DNA of 50,769 bases from Candidatus Woesearchaeota archaeon (lineage in GTDB: Archaea; Nanobdellota; Nanobdellia; Woesearchaeales; DSVV01). Under the pieces are notes generated by a model that was not told where the DNA came from, did no database searches, and saw nothing but the letters and a program-made list of their open reading frames with translations. Below, piece by piece: positions 30,618 to 40,240 of this stretch (positions are counted from its first letter, which is position 1; each line of letters starts with the position of its first letter). The translations under genes were made by a program, and so were the position numbers. Location: assembly GCA_016192995.1 (NCBI GenBank), contig JACPTB010000008.1, forward strand, positions 1 to 50,769, given 5' to 3'.

Positions 30618-31663
30618 AATATCACTTTAATTTATGTCACTGTTTTAATTTAAAAAATACAAACAAGTGGATTATATAAATCTTTCTAATATTAACTATT
30701 TATTAGTAACAATAATGACTGATGAATAAACTAAATTATTTAGCTTAAACTCACTTTTATCACTAAATTAATGGTGCCTAATTCTAAGTTTCACAAATTA
30801 TTCATTTTCTGAAATTTTAGCTGTTACTGTAACTATTAAAATTGGCAAAACTAACAGTTCAAATCAAGACATATATCAGATTACATATTTTAATCAAAAA
30901 CATATCGAAAAGTTAAGTTAAATAAATCTAAGGTCTAACTGATAACAACAAACCATGTAAAATCAAGACAAATTTGCTTAAAACTTTTTAGCAGTTAGTT
31001 GAGATTAAATCGCTTAAAATATTTTAGCAGAAATTGACAAAAAATCTCAATTAATTAGAGATAAAAAAATCAACTAAAAGCACAATAGTTAAGTAGATAT
31101 ATCAGACCCATACACTAATAGTCTCACTAATTAAGTGAAATTAGATAAATTTAAGCTTATAATATTCAATTAAAGATTAAATATTATTATCAAAACTAAT
31201 TAAACCTCAAATAAACAAAAAATACAGCTTAAAACCACTTAAACCACGTTTAAAACGCCTATAAAACCTCATTTCCACCTAATAAATTAGCAGATTCGGC
31301 ATTATTCCTAACTAACAAAAAACATTAAAACTGCCTTTTTCTTGGATCATACCGAATTTCAAACAAATTTCGTTAAAAATACCATAAATTCATCCAAAAT
31401 ACCGACTTTATAATCAAAACTAGTTTACTTTCCTTTGATTGATGAAGCCCCCCTTAACAACAAAAAGTATGGCCAACTCATGATTTTTGATGGTTTAATA
31501 TTAATGTAGTGTAAAATACCGACAAACTAAACTATTTAAGCAAAAATTGAACTTTTAAAACAATTTTTCGATGATGTGATTTATTGAAAAATAGGGAAGA
31601 TATATACTAAAAACTATAAATATTTATAAAATAGATATGTAGCTACTTTATGAAGGTGAAAAT
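30618..31663. other. 1-kb AT-rich gene-free region with short repeats
   Basis: No credible gene on either strand. It is strongly AT-rich, and parts of the plus strand are A- and C-rich with few G. Contents: a direct repeat GCTTAAAACTTTTTAGCAG (30976-30994) and GCTTAAAATATTTTAGCAG (31012-31030); TTGAGATT/AATCTCAA flanking the second copy; loosely repeated AAAACC-type words at 31228-31270; and three TACCGAC words (about 31402 and 31519 here, one at about 29493). Possible origin, centromere-like or decayed DNA. Confidence 0.5.
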
Positions 31664-31870
31664 ATGTTTGACAATAAAAACTCCCAGATAAAACATGCAT
31701 TCAACAAGGTAAAAAGTGATATAAGCGGTTTAAACGCTAATATGCAAGCTATAAAAGCGAATAGCAATGATTGGATTATGTATCTTAATGCTGAAAACAA
31801 ACAACTTCAGGTCAAAGTAATCCAATTAGAAACACGACTTAAACTATTAGAAGAAACTATTCAAAGATAG
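31664..31870 (+). CDS. Small coiled-coil protein
   Basis: 68 residues. AAGGTG lies 6 nt before the ATG and a TATA-like AAATATTTATAAAATAG further upstream. Residues about 35-68 (YLNAENKQLQVKVIQLETRL) form a leucine-zipper-like coiled coil. No family recognised. Such short coiled-coil proteins are often structural or oligomerisation modules. It ends in a hairpin terminator that overlaps its stop codon. Confidence 0.65.
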   Translation: MFDNKNSQIKHAFNKVKSDISGLNANMQAIKANSNDWIMYLNAENKQLQVKVIQLETRLKLLEETIQR

Positions 31871-31885
31871 CTGTAGAACAGCTAT
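31867..31885 (+). terminator. Hairpin at the 3' end of the coiled-coil gene
   Basis: ATAGCTGT aga ACAGCTAT, 8-bp perfect stem and 3-nt loop, includes the TAG stop codon at 31868-31870. Confidence 0.5.
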
Positions 31886-32260
31886 AACATCATAATTTAG
31901 CTATATTTTTACTTAAAATATTCAAGCAAAAACAATATTTATTAAAATAACAATATTGCTCACGAATAAAAATAGTATATAATTCCGACTAAAATAAAAA
32001 ACTGCTAAAAATTTATTAGCAGGGTATTTTATGAATAAAATCAAAAATTGATAAAAATATTTAAGCAATAAAAATATAAAAAGTGAGAGATAGTAATAAA
32101 GCAAAAAGTAACAAAAGACTATTGTTCCAAATAGCTTCACATAAAACACGAAGCAGAAGATGTAAAAACATCCAGATTATTTATGTTGTTTATAATAAAG
32201 ATGAAAAACACTATTAATAGTTACCCACCATGTGTTTTGGATAGAAAAGTGAGAGATTTT
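31886..32260. other. AT-rich gap before the methyltransferase
   Basis: No convincing gene. Two hairpins stand out: CAATATT/AATATTG near 31932-31957 and CTGCTAA/TTAGCAG near 32001-32021. The TTAGCAG word also occurs in the 1-kb gap upstream. The TATA-like TTTATAATA at about 32190 probably serves the gene at 32261. Confidence 0.4.
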
Positions 32261-33160
32261 ATGGTTAAACTGACACCAACAATAGTAGAACATTATCAAG
32301 AACTTTTTGATCTGGGTAAACCTGGAGATTTATTTAAAGATCCTTCAGTTGCGCAAAGATACGAACAGGATGCAGCTGCTGTATTTGGAAAAGAGCTTGC
32401 AGGTTATGATGATGAGATTGATGGAGTTTTAAATATTACAACATACTCCCCAGATGATACTATTGTTGATCTTGGTTGTGGAACTGGACTTTCTACAAGA
32501 AGAATTCTGGAAAAAAATCCAAGAAAAGTGATAGGTATTGATTTTTCTGAAGCAATGTTAGCTGAAGCAGGAAAAAAGTTTGAACATGAGCCAAAAATTG
32601 AACTTAAAATAGGTAATGCAGAAGAACTCTCTGATCTTGTTCAAGAAGTTGATAAAGTTGTTTCAGTAGCAGTTTTCAAGTATTTTCCAGATCTTGATAA
32701 AGTATTACCGCAGATTTATGCTGTACTTAAACCAGAAGGAGAGTATGTTTTTAGCGTACCTATTATTGATCAAGAACATCCATCACTTGAAAGATCATTT
32801 CTCAAGACTGTTGAAGAAGTACTTTTAGATATGTTTGGCAAAAAAGTGGAATTACCATGTCCAAATACAGGACAAGAACCAAAATATGCAAAACAAGATC
32901 TTGAAACAAAGGTACGCAGAAATGGATTTACTTTAAAAGTATATAAAGAAGTTCCTTTAGCTTATTCTAAGAATAATCTTATGACCATGTACCAGAATAT
33001 GTTAACGTATCTTGAAGCTGGATTAGAATATAGTTTATCTGATAAACAAAAAGCACAAGAAATTACCACAAGAGTACGAGAGAAATTAGAACACAGTTAT
33101 CGTGAAGATAAGGAATATGTATTTGGCAAAGAAGCATATGTTTGTTTGGTTAAAAGATAA
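32261..33160 (+). CDS. Class I SAM-dependent methyltransferase
   Basis: About 299 residues. Motif I is IVDLGCGTGLSTRRIL, followed by VIGIDFSEAMLAEAGKKF (acidic end of strand 2) and the post-motif DKVVSVAVFKYFPDLDKVLPQI. It belongs to the UbiE/Methyltransf_11 type; the substrate is unknown. ATG 32261 (MVKLTPTIVEHYQELFD) is preferred, with a GTGAGAG site upstream and the conserved part starting there; in-frame ATGs at 32201 and 32183 would extend into the promoter region. Its stop codon is directly adjacent to the convergent PAC2 gene. Confidence 0.85.
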   Translation: MVKLTPTIVEHYQELFDLGKPGDLFKDPSVAQRYEQDAAAVFGKELAGYDDEIDGVLNITTYSPDDTIVDLGCGTGLSTRRILEKNPRKVIGIDFSEAMLAEAGKKFEHEPKIELKIGNAEELSDLVQEVDKVVSVAVFKYFPDLDKVLPQIYAVLKPEGEYVFSVPIIDQEHPSLERSFLKTVEEVLLDMFGKKVELPCPNTGQEPKYAKQDLETKVRRNGFTLKVYKEVPLAYSKNNLMTMYQNMLTYLEAGLEYSLSDKQKAQEITTRVREKLEHSYREDKEYVFGKEAYVCLVKR

Positions 33161-33871
33161 CTATCCAACATAACTCAATTGCTTTTTCTTAGCATCTTCT
33201 TGTACATTTGCTGATTGTTCAAGAAGTCCTTTTATTTTTTCTTCAAATTTCTTTGCCATTTCCAATAATGGTTTTGTATCAACATCTATGCCAAGATAAC
33301 CATGCAATAACTCAATTAATTTAGCTGCTGCTTTGCTGTCAGGAAGAGAACTTGCTGTATCTGCAAATAAGGCTACCACAGGAACACTATTTGTTTTTAA
33401 CAATAAAGCTGATGTTATTCCAATAATAATCCCTTCGTTTAATGGTTCAGATAAAACAGATAATTTTTTTGCTGCTGGCTGATGCTTGGTATAATAAAAT
33501 GATTTTGGCTGGCGTAATGGCTGTGTTGAACCAACACCTTCCAAACTGATAATTTCTTTTGCTTTTGTTTGTTGAGCAATATCTTCTATAATTTTCTGTA
33601 ATTTCCATTCTATGCCAGAAGTGCTTATAATTGAATGAATAATGACCAGATTATACTTTTTATTATAATAAATGCTTAACGGATATAATATCTTACCACC
33701 GTGTATGGTTAATGTTGCAGCTAATTCTTCAAATATATGATATCCAATTAATTCACATTCTAAATGCTGAAGAAGATATTCTGTTGTTATGGTACCAACC
33801 AAGCCAAACCCTGGAAAACCTTCGACAATAATAACATTGGTTGGTTTTTTTGTCAAACTAATTAAAGCCAT
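33161..33871 (-). CDS. PAC2-family protein (proteasome assembly chaperone-like)
   Basis: 236 residues. The N-terminal VIIVEGFPGFGLVGTITTEYLLQHL and the central KEIISLEGVGS are typical of the PAC2 family (COG2047), archaeal relatives of eukaryotic proteasome assembly chaperones. The later segment GIIIGITSALLLKT and PVVALFADTASSLPDSKAAAKLI also fits. C-terminal helix EMAKKFEEKIKGLLEQSANV. Archaeal members may assist proteasome assembly; no proteasome gene lies in this window. Confidence 0.9.
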   Translation of the reverse strand: MALISLTKKPTNVIIVEGFPGFGLVGTITTEYLLQHLECELIGYHIFEELAATLTIHGGKILYPLSIYYNKKYNLVIIHSIISTSGIEWKLQKIIEDIAQQTKAKEIISLEGVGSTQPLRQPKSFYYTKHQPAAKKLSVLSEPLNEGIIIGITSALLLKTNSVPVVALFADTASSLPDSKAAAKLIELLHGYLGIDVDTKPLLEMAKKFEEKIKGLLEQSANVQEDAKKKQLSYVG

Positions 33872-33906
33872 ATTATTTTTGATAACTTATGGTATTTAAG
33901 TGTTTT

Positions 33907-33970
33907 GTTTTTTTATTAAAGTACTACTCAAAAATAGAAACTATTTATAGATAGTACTTTAATAAAAAAC
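33907..33970. promoter_or_regulatory. Inverted repeat between divergent genes
   Basis: GTTTTTTTATTAAAGTACTA (33907-33926) pairs with TAGTACTTTAATAAAAAAC (33952-33970), one T bulged, around a 25-nt spacer. It lies between the divergent PAC2 and 34010 genes, where a shared operator or promoter would be expected. Confidence 0.45.
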
Positions 33971-34009
33971 TGACATAAAACATATAAACATAGTTACCTG
34001 TAAATACCC

Positions 34010-34351
34010 ATGCACCCATCCATAGAAATTGTAGATATTGAAACAAGAAAACAAAGATTGTTCAGATTTATTAAAAGAGGACCAATTTTAGCAGCAATTA
34101 TCCTAGATGTTGTTGATATGATTGCTGCTAATTTCGCGTATTTTAACCTTAGTTGGGATATTGTATCTTATATTTTATTATACCGGGTATTACATAATAA
34201 ATATTTAGCAAATATTATGATAATTGAATTCTTTTTAACAAGTGATTCTGTTCTTGGCCAAATTGATGCAATCATACCATTAGCAATAATTATTGCATTA
34301 GTCGATCATGTTCTTAATACCTATACTATTGAATCTTTTTGTAGAATGTAA
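34010..34351 (+). CDS. Small membrane protein
   Basis: 113 residues with about three hydrophobic segments (ILAAIILDVVDMIAANFAYF, IMIIEFFLTSD, AIIPLAIIIALVDHVL). An N-terminal basic stretch (RKQRLFRFIKRG) suggests a cytoplasmic N-terminus. No family recognised. A TATA-like sequence about 27 nt upstream supports a leaderless ATG at 34010. Its 3' end overlaps the convergent giant gene by 26 bp. Confidence 0.6.
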   Translation: MHPSIEIVDIETRKQRLFRFIKRGPILAAIILDVVDMIAANFAYFNLSWDIVSYILLYRVLHNKYLANIMIIEFFLTSDSVLGQIDAIIPLAIIIALVDHVLNTYTIESFCRM

Positions 34352-37300
34352 CAAATCGTGAAAGCTGCTGTTTATATTTTTGAGGTAAAAAGGTATGCGC
34401 CTCTTTTGAAAATAATTGCTCCACTTTTTCTTGCGGCCAACCAACAGAACTAAGGTTTTTGATAATATGTTCTTTAGTATAACCTTTATCTAATTCTACT
34501 TGAATATAATGCTGCAATTGATTATCAAATGCAGGATTTGAAGTGTGAACTTGGGGAATATCACTAAGTGATTCTCTAGAAGAAGATGTATGCTGGCTCA
34601 GCTGAGCAAATCGCCCATGCTGTTCAGGACTATCATTTTTACCAACAGACAATGATCCTAAATTTAAACCATGATTGTCGTATATATTACCTCTAACAGA
34701 TTTAATTAAAAGCATAAGTAACAATCCTATCACTAAGACAACGGGAATTAAGATATATAACCATGTTTTCCAAGGAGATGAACAGACTTCACAACTGCCG
34801 CCGCAATCTACTCCTTCTTCATCTTGATTTTGTATTTCATCAAAGCATGATTCACAGGCATTGCAAGGTCCTCCGCAGTCCAATCCTGCTTCACCTTGAT
34901 TTTGTATACCATCGTAACAGGATGCTTCCTTAAATTCAGGTTGTGTAAACTTTGGTTGTGACGGTGTTAATGTTGATTGTGGAACAGTGCCTTTCTTAAT
35001 GGTTAATGGTACACATAATTTTGCACATAAACCGCCGCAATCAACACCTTTTTCATTTTGATTTTTAATACCATCGGTGCAAGTTGCCTTAGTTGTTCCA
35101 TATGCTTGGTTCGAAGTGTCACAGGTTATTTGTAATATGCCGCCATCCCTATAACAATCATTTAATGGCTTGCATTTTATTGTTTGTATGCCATTAATGC
35201 ATTTTTGCTTTTTAGCATCATTATAACACGATTGGGCATATTTAGGTTCACAATCTTTATCTTTTTTCTTCTTTTTCTTTTTGTTTAGATCTTTGTTATC
35301 ATCGTTATCATCATCATCTGCTGTTTTTAGAACCTGACAAATATTATTTTTACATTCACTAGAAGTGCATTGGCTGTTATCAATGCATGTTTCCCCAGAT
35401 TTAATGCAAACATTTGATGCACAGGTCAATCCTTCAGGACATTTTTTATCACCTGAACAATCAATCATACAAATATTTCCCGTGCAAACATTTCCTGCTC
35501 CGCAAAAATTAAAAGGACTATCTTTATTACAGGTTTCTAATTTTAGCTTGCAAATCGGTACTTTTTCAGCAATATCACAGAATTCATAGGAATACTTGCA
35601 AGTTCCCTGTTTATCATTAGCAGTTTTTGTATAACAGTAATTAGCTGGTAGAGTTCCACAACTGCACACCCCTGGATGCCCGGATACAACTGATTTAATC
35701 TGATCATTTGCAACATTGACATAGAAATCATTTTCTTTTTCAAGATAATATTGATATTGATTACCAGCATTGTCTTCAATAATAACGCCAGTGATTGAGG
35801 AACTACAAGATTGACTGCAAACCCCTGAAATACCATCTTTAACAACAAAAGTAAATGAATTAGTTTCTTTGCCGCATGTTCCTTGTTCAACATTAGCACC
35901 AAAACAACCGATTAATAATGCAGATTCTTTTTTATCTGATGAAATTTCTTTTTTGCTTAAATCATAATACAATAATACAGCTTTTACACCATCATCATCT
36001 TTAATAGTTACATTTAATTTTTGGTTTCCATCAGAAGCAGTGTAATAATACAATTCTCCTGTTGGGAGTTTATCCACTTTTAAGCTGCATTTATTTGAAG
36101 TACAGGTATATTTTGAATCTTTGCAGTCGACATCAGCTGAACATGTTTTTGAGATTAATGGCTTGCATACTTTATCGGATCCGCAATAGTAATTATTGCT
36201 GTTGCATGAAGCATCATCAGTACAGCTTGATGGTAAAGGTGTGCAAAGTGGGAGTATGAGTAGATCACCATACTGCGGACAGTAATAACCACTTCCACAA
36301 TCACTATCTTGATTGCAGGATGTCTTTCCTTTAGTATCTATGTCAAGAACACATCCACCATTTTCACATTTCTCTCCAGATGTGCAGTGTATGTCTTTAG
36401 TGCATTCTGGAATTTCATCAGGAATTATGCAATTTTTATTCTCGCATATTGCTGGGAATGGGCATTGATCATTAGTAGTGCATGAAATATCATCTAATGG
36501 AGATACATCAGGTTTGCAATAGTTTTCTGTTCCTGAATTAAAACAAGTAAATCCATTTGGACATGGTTGTGTTACACTGCAAGGTTGTTTACAATAACCA
36601 TCTACACATCCATGTTCGCAATCTTGTTGATCATAATCTAATATATTTGAATTAAGATCACACATAAATTCCATGAGATTATTCTCATCTACACAATAAT
36701 CTAAATTAGTATCTACAGTATTAAGTGCAGGATAATATCCTTTTGCTATACCAGGAACTCCAGTATTATAATAAGCATAGTTTTCAAATTTAGGTCCAAC
36801 ATCACTATCAACACAATTAAAATCTTGGTTACCAGTTAAAACACAGTCGCCACTTTCACAAGTATAAAATTGAGGGCAATCATTTGCACCAGAACATGAA
36901 TCAGGCAAAGCTAAACATAGTCCACCCACAAAATAACCAGCTTGATATTCCGGTTTGCAATAAAATCCATCATCACAGTCAGAAGCTTGTTCACATTCCG
37001 ATTCAAAAGTCCCTAATGTACTTTTTAAAACACAAGTATCTACATTACAAACATATTCGTCATTTAAACAATCAGCATCACTATTACAAGGAGTTTTATA
37101 ATCTCCTCCTTCACAGCTTAGCTTTGCTCCTTTTAATTCGTTAATATCAGCCTCATATTGTTCTTTTTTAGGTGCTATAATTCCAACATATTGTTGTGTA
37201 TTAAAATCATAATATTTGTACATGACATCAAACTCAGATGGAGTTTGGAAGCACATATCTTCAACAAAAATCTTCTGTTCTTGATCTACAAGAATATCTT

Positions 37301-40181
37301 CTGTTGCATAATTTTTAGTATTATGTTTAACACCAATAATATAATCAGGTTGAAATACATCGTTCTGTAATTTTGGTTGGATATAATTATCATCTTTCTT
37401 AGCAAAACCAAAATAAATCTTTTTATTATTTTTATCAGGAGCTGTATATTCAGCATACACTTTATCAATACTATCATTAACCGTAATTGTTGCAAAATAA
37501 GCAGGTGTTTGATCAAGATGCAGCACTTTCGGATCAAAAGTATAGTAAAATGCTCCTACAGAGCCAGATAATTGAATTTTATCTTCTGGAATGCTGATAA
37601 AATAATTAGCTAATTCATTATCTTCAAAATAAAGTGGTTCATTAAGTATTTCTTCATTAGTAAACATTCCACCAGTAACACCTAAGAAATTTGGCTGAAT
37701 TGTTGTTTGATAACTATTAGATACAAACATTGGTTTTTCCAAGGTATCAGCACCTACTGAGGGAAGTGCAAAATTATTATTAATCACTACAAGATTACCA
37801 ACTGATTCAAAAAATACCGCATCTGCTTGGCTTGGATATTTTAATGGTGCAAACGTGTTGTCTGAAACTGAAACTACTTTTGAATCTGAAAACTCATAAT
37901 AACCGCCTTGAAGATTATTTTTGTAGATGATATGATTGCTGCCACCATTGAATTTTACTGTGCCGCTTATGTACAGATTATTATTAATAAAAGTAACGAG
38001 ATCAACATTATTAAAGAACAGAGTGCCTGCACTGTTAGTTACTTTTCCATCAGGAGCTGTATATTTTGAACTCATAACATTGTTCCCATCAAAAATAATA
38101 CCTTTACTATAATCAAATTGAGCGATTGTTGCAACATTAGTGAATTTATTGTTCAAGAATGCAATGTTTTTTCCATATGATGCTCCAAATACCGTATTAA
38201 ACCCTTCAAAATTGCAGTTTTTAATGATGAGATTTTCACCTGCATCCAAAGGAGTAATAAAAGGAGTAGTAAAATAGGTATTTGATGCGTACTTTACTGT
38301 TGAACCTTGGCAATCTAATACTAAATCCTTGCCTTTCTCTTTAGACATAAATATCAATGGTTTATCAAATTGATATGTTCCTGGACACAGTTTTACTGAC
38401 TGATCAACAAACCGATATTCCTGATTATTTCCTTTTGATTCAAATGGTTTGAATGTTGTAGCCCCTGTTGTAGGATCTATGATATAAGGAAGTTGATTAG
38501 CACAACCATTTTCATCTGCTAGACCTTTTTGCTGTGGACAATAATTGTCAGTGCAGCCTTGAGGGATACAGAATTTATAATTAGGATTTTGTTTACAAGC
38601 TTCAACACATTCAGGATAATCACCACGTCCATCACAAGAAATACATGAATGCTTGTAATTACAAGTAGTAGGATATATTTGTCCTAATCCTTGATTACAC
38701 ATAAATCCTTTGCTATAATAAAAGTGTAATCCATTATCTTCAAAATCTAATTCTTCATTACAGGGGATACAATATTTTCCTGTACTTGTTACTGATTGAC
38801 CATAAGGACCTATTGGACCTGTTTTACCAGTTAATTCAGTACATAGTTCACTACTACATTGTGCATCAGTATTACATTTTGCATAATTGGCTAATTTCTC
38901 TGCTGGATTAGATTGAGTTATTAGTTTTATTTTTCCATTTTCACATTGAACATTACTGAGCAATGGATCATAAGGATCGTGTATTGCATCGTTATTCCAA
39001 TCTGATGAACCATAAAAATAATTATTATCAGCATTTAAGTCGATTGAAAAAGTAGGTGCAAATACATCGTTGGGTTCATATAAAAAATCAATTAATACTG
39101 TAAGAGGCATACACCAACTCATGGGTTTAATCTTTATTTTTCCTTGTCCACCTATAAGACATTTTCCATTTGAACAGGTTAGTTTAGATTCACTTTCTGT
39201 ATTATCTGTATATTTAACTATGACTTGATCTAATTCTGCAAACTCTTTTTCAGATCCTAAGTAATAAGGTTTATCATCAAATTCACCATATAAGTACAAA
39301 CCTGATTCTGGTGTTGTATCATAACGGAGATATACTTTTCCTGAAAGAGTAGAAGATGTTGCTTGCTGAGCTTTGCATGTTGTAGTTCCTTTTTGACATC
39401 CATTAGGACAATCCTTTAAGAGAAGAAGTTTTCCATCATGGCATCGTGTAATATCATTTCCATCCCAACAACCTACACCACCTTGAGGAGCACCATATAA
39501 ACTTTGGCAGGTGCCAGTAGGTTGGTTACAGGTATCAGTATTTACATCACATCCTAGATTATTACAAGTATTAACTATATCAGTACCTGCTACACCTTTG
39601 CCATAATCTTTACATTTGACTATCTTTTGACCATTCTCACAAAAAGGAACTCCTATTGAAACACCATAATTAAATTGACAAATATCAATGGTTCCACCAC
39701 CTAATCCAACTAAATCAGTTCTTGGAATAGTGGTATCATGGACAAACAGCGTTGCTATTTGTTGATCATACAGGGGTACATAAAACTCAAGAAATTGCTC
39801 GGTGATTGATTTTCCCGTAGATGAGTAAGAAATAATAAAAGGGATTAATGTTTGGAACTTATTAATTGATTGCCCAAATATTTGCAGCGTATAAAACTGT
39901 TCAAACAATAACTTGGTTTTTTCTGGAGGCAACTGTTGATTGAGAAAAGTGGTAAATTCAGAATCTAACATAGAATAACTTGGTTGAGAGAATGGAGCAC
40001 TTACTATGCTTCCACCTTTTCCAGCTAAATCTTCTTTCAAAAGCCAATTAATTGCTTTCCCAAACATATCTTTATCTCGCTGTTCTGGAGTTAAGTCAAT
40101 GTATATGGTAAAATAGAAGGTAAATATGATTATAATAATCAAATAAACTATGGTTAAGCCTATTTTATGTTTATGCTTCAT
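34326..40181 (-). CDS. Giant Cys-rich surface protein with beta-helix
   Basis: 1951 residues. An N-terminal membrane/signal segment (about 8-30) begins it. Residues about 600-800 form a right-handed beta-helix-like region with N-rich turns (LVLDCQG, LIIKNCNFEG, IAFLNNKF, IIFDGNNV). Large tracts before and after are Cys-rich with recurring C-x5-C-x5-C units (CTKDIHCTSGEKCENGGC, CNQDSDCGSGYYC). Three DCGG-C-x2-C motifs near residues 1714, 1768 and 1793 precede a membrane helix (about 1805-1832). The cytoplasmic tail has a YTKEHIIKNLSSVGWPQEKV motif. Likely the largest cell-surface or S-layer-associated protein here; possibly adhesive. Paired with the 1178-residue protein. Confidence 0.8.
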   Translation of the reverse strand: MKHKHKIGLTIVYLIIIIIFTFYFTIYIDLTPEQRDKDMFGKAINWLLKEDLAGKGGSIVSAPFSQPSYSMLDSEFTTFLNQQLPPEKTKLLFEQFYTLQIFGQSINKFQTLIPFIISYSSTGKSITEQFLEFYVPLYDQQIATLFVHDTTIPRTDLVGLGGGTIDICQFNYGVSIGVPFCENGQKIVKCKDYGKGVAGTDIVNTCNNLGCDVNTDTCNQPTGTCQSLYGAPQGGVGCWDGNDITRCHDGKLLLLKDCPNGCQKGTTTCKAQQATSSTLSGKVYLRYDTTPESGLYLYGEFDDKPYYLGSEKEFAELDQVIVKYTDNTESESKLTCSNGKCLIGGQGKIKIKPMSWCMPLTVLIDFLYEPNDVFAPTFSIDLNADNNYFYGSSDWNNDAIHDPYDPLLSNVQCENGKIKLITQSNPAEKLANYAKCNTDAQCSSELCTELTGKTGPIGPYGQSVTSTGKYCIPCNEELDFEDNGLHFYYSKGFMCNQGLGQIYPTTCNYKHSCISCDGRGDYPECVEACKQNPNYKFCIPQGCTDNYCPQQKGLADENGCANQLPYIIDPTTGATTFKPFESKGNNQEYRFVDQSVKLCPGTYQFDKPLIFMSKEKGKDLVLDCQGSTVKYASNTYFTTPFITPLDAGENLIIKNCNFEGFNTVFGASYGKNIAFLNNKFTNVATIAQFDYSKGIIFDGNNVMSSKYTAPDGKVTNSAGTLFFNNVDLVTFINNNLYISGTVKFNGGSNHIIYKNNLQGGYYEFSDSKVVSVSDNTFAPLKYPSQADAVFFESVGNLVVINNNFALPSVGADTLEKPMFVSNSYQTTIQPNFLGVTGGMFTNEEILNEPLYFEDNELANYFISIPEDKIQLSGSVGAFYYTFDPKVLHLDQTPAYFATITVNDSIDKVYAEYTAPDKNNKKIYFGFAKKDDNYIQPKLQNDVFQPDYIIGVKHNTKNYATEDILVDQEQKIFVEDMCFQTPSEFDVMYKYYDFNTQQYVGIIAPKKEQYEADINELKGAKLSCEGGDYKTPCNSDADCLNDEYVCNVDTCVLKSTLGTFESECEQASDCDDGFYCKPEYQAGYFVGGLCLALPDSCSGANDCPQFYTCESGDCVLTGNQDFNCVDSDVGPKFENYAYYNTGVPGIAKGYYPALNTVDTNLDYCVDENNLMEFMCDLNSNILDYDQQDCEHGCVDGYCKQPCSVTQPCPNGFTCFNSGTENYCKPDVSPLDDISCTTNDQCPFPAICENKNCIIPDEIPECTKDIHCTSGEKCENGGCVLDIDTKGKTSCNQDSDCGSGYYCPQYGDLLILPLCTPLPSSCTDDASCNSNNYYCGSDKVCKPLISKTCSADVDCKDSKYTCTSNKCSLKVDKLPTGELYYYTASDGNQKLNVTIKDDDGVKAVLLYYDLSKKEISSDKKESALLIGCFGANVEQGTCGKETNSFTFVVKDGISGVCSQSCSSSITGVIIEDNAGNQYQYYLEKENDFYVNVANDQIKSVVSGHPGVCSCGTLPANYCYTKTANDKQGTCKYSYEFCDIAEKVPICKLKLETCNKDSPFNFCGAGNVCTGNICMIDCSGDKKCPEGLTCASNVCIKSGETCIDNSQCTSSECKNNICQVLKTADDDDNDDNKDLNKKKKKKKDKDCEPKYAQSCYNDAKKQKCINGIQTIKCKPLNDCYRDGGILQITCDTSNQAYGTTKATCTDGIKNQNEKGVDCGGLCAKLCVPLTIKKGTVPQSTLTPSQPKFTQPEFKEASCYDGIQNQGEAGLDCGGPCNACESCFDEIQNQDEEGVDCGGSCEVCSSPWKTWLYILIPVVLVIGLLLMLLIKSVRGNIYDNHGLNLGSLSVGKNDSPEQHGRFAQLSQHTSSSRESLSDIPQVHTSNPAFDNQLQHYIQVELDKGYTKEHIIKNLSSVGWPQEKVEQLFSKEAHTFLPQKYKQQLSRFVTFYKKIQ

Positions 40182-40240
40182 CCCTACACACTCTTTTTTA
40201 TTGATTTTTATCTTTGAACTTTATAAATGTATTGGATAAG

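Noticed and set aside
31922-32149. 75-residue hydrophobic frame on the minus strand
   Set aside because: Composition (Phe, Leu, Ile, Tyr) is what AT-rich DNA gives by chance; no ribosome site or recognisable family.
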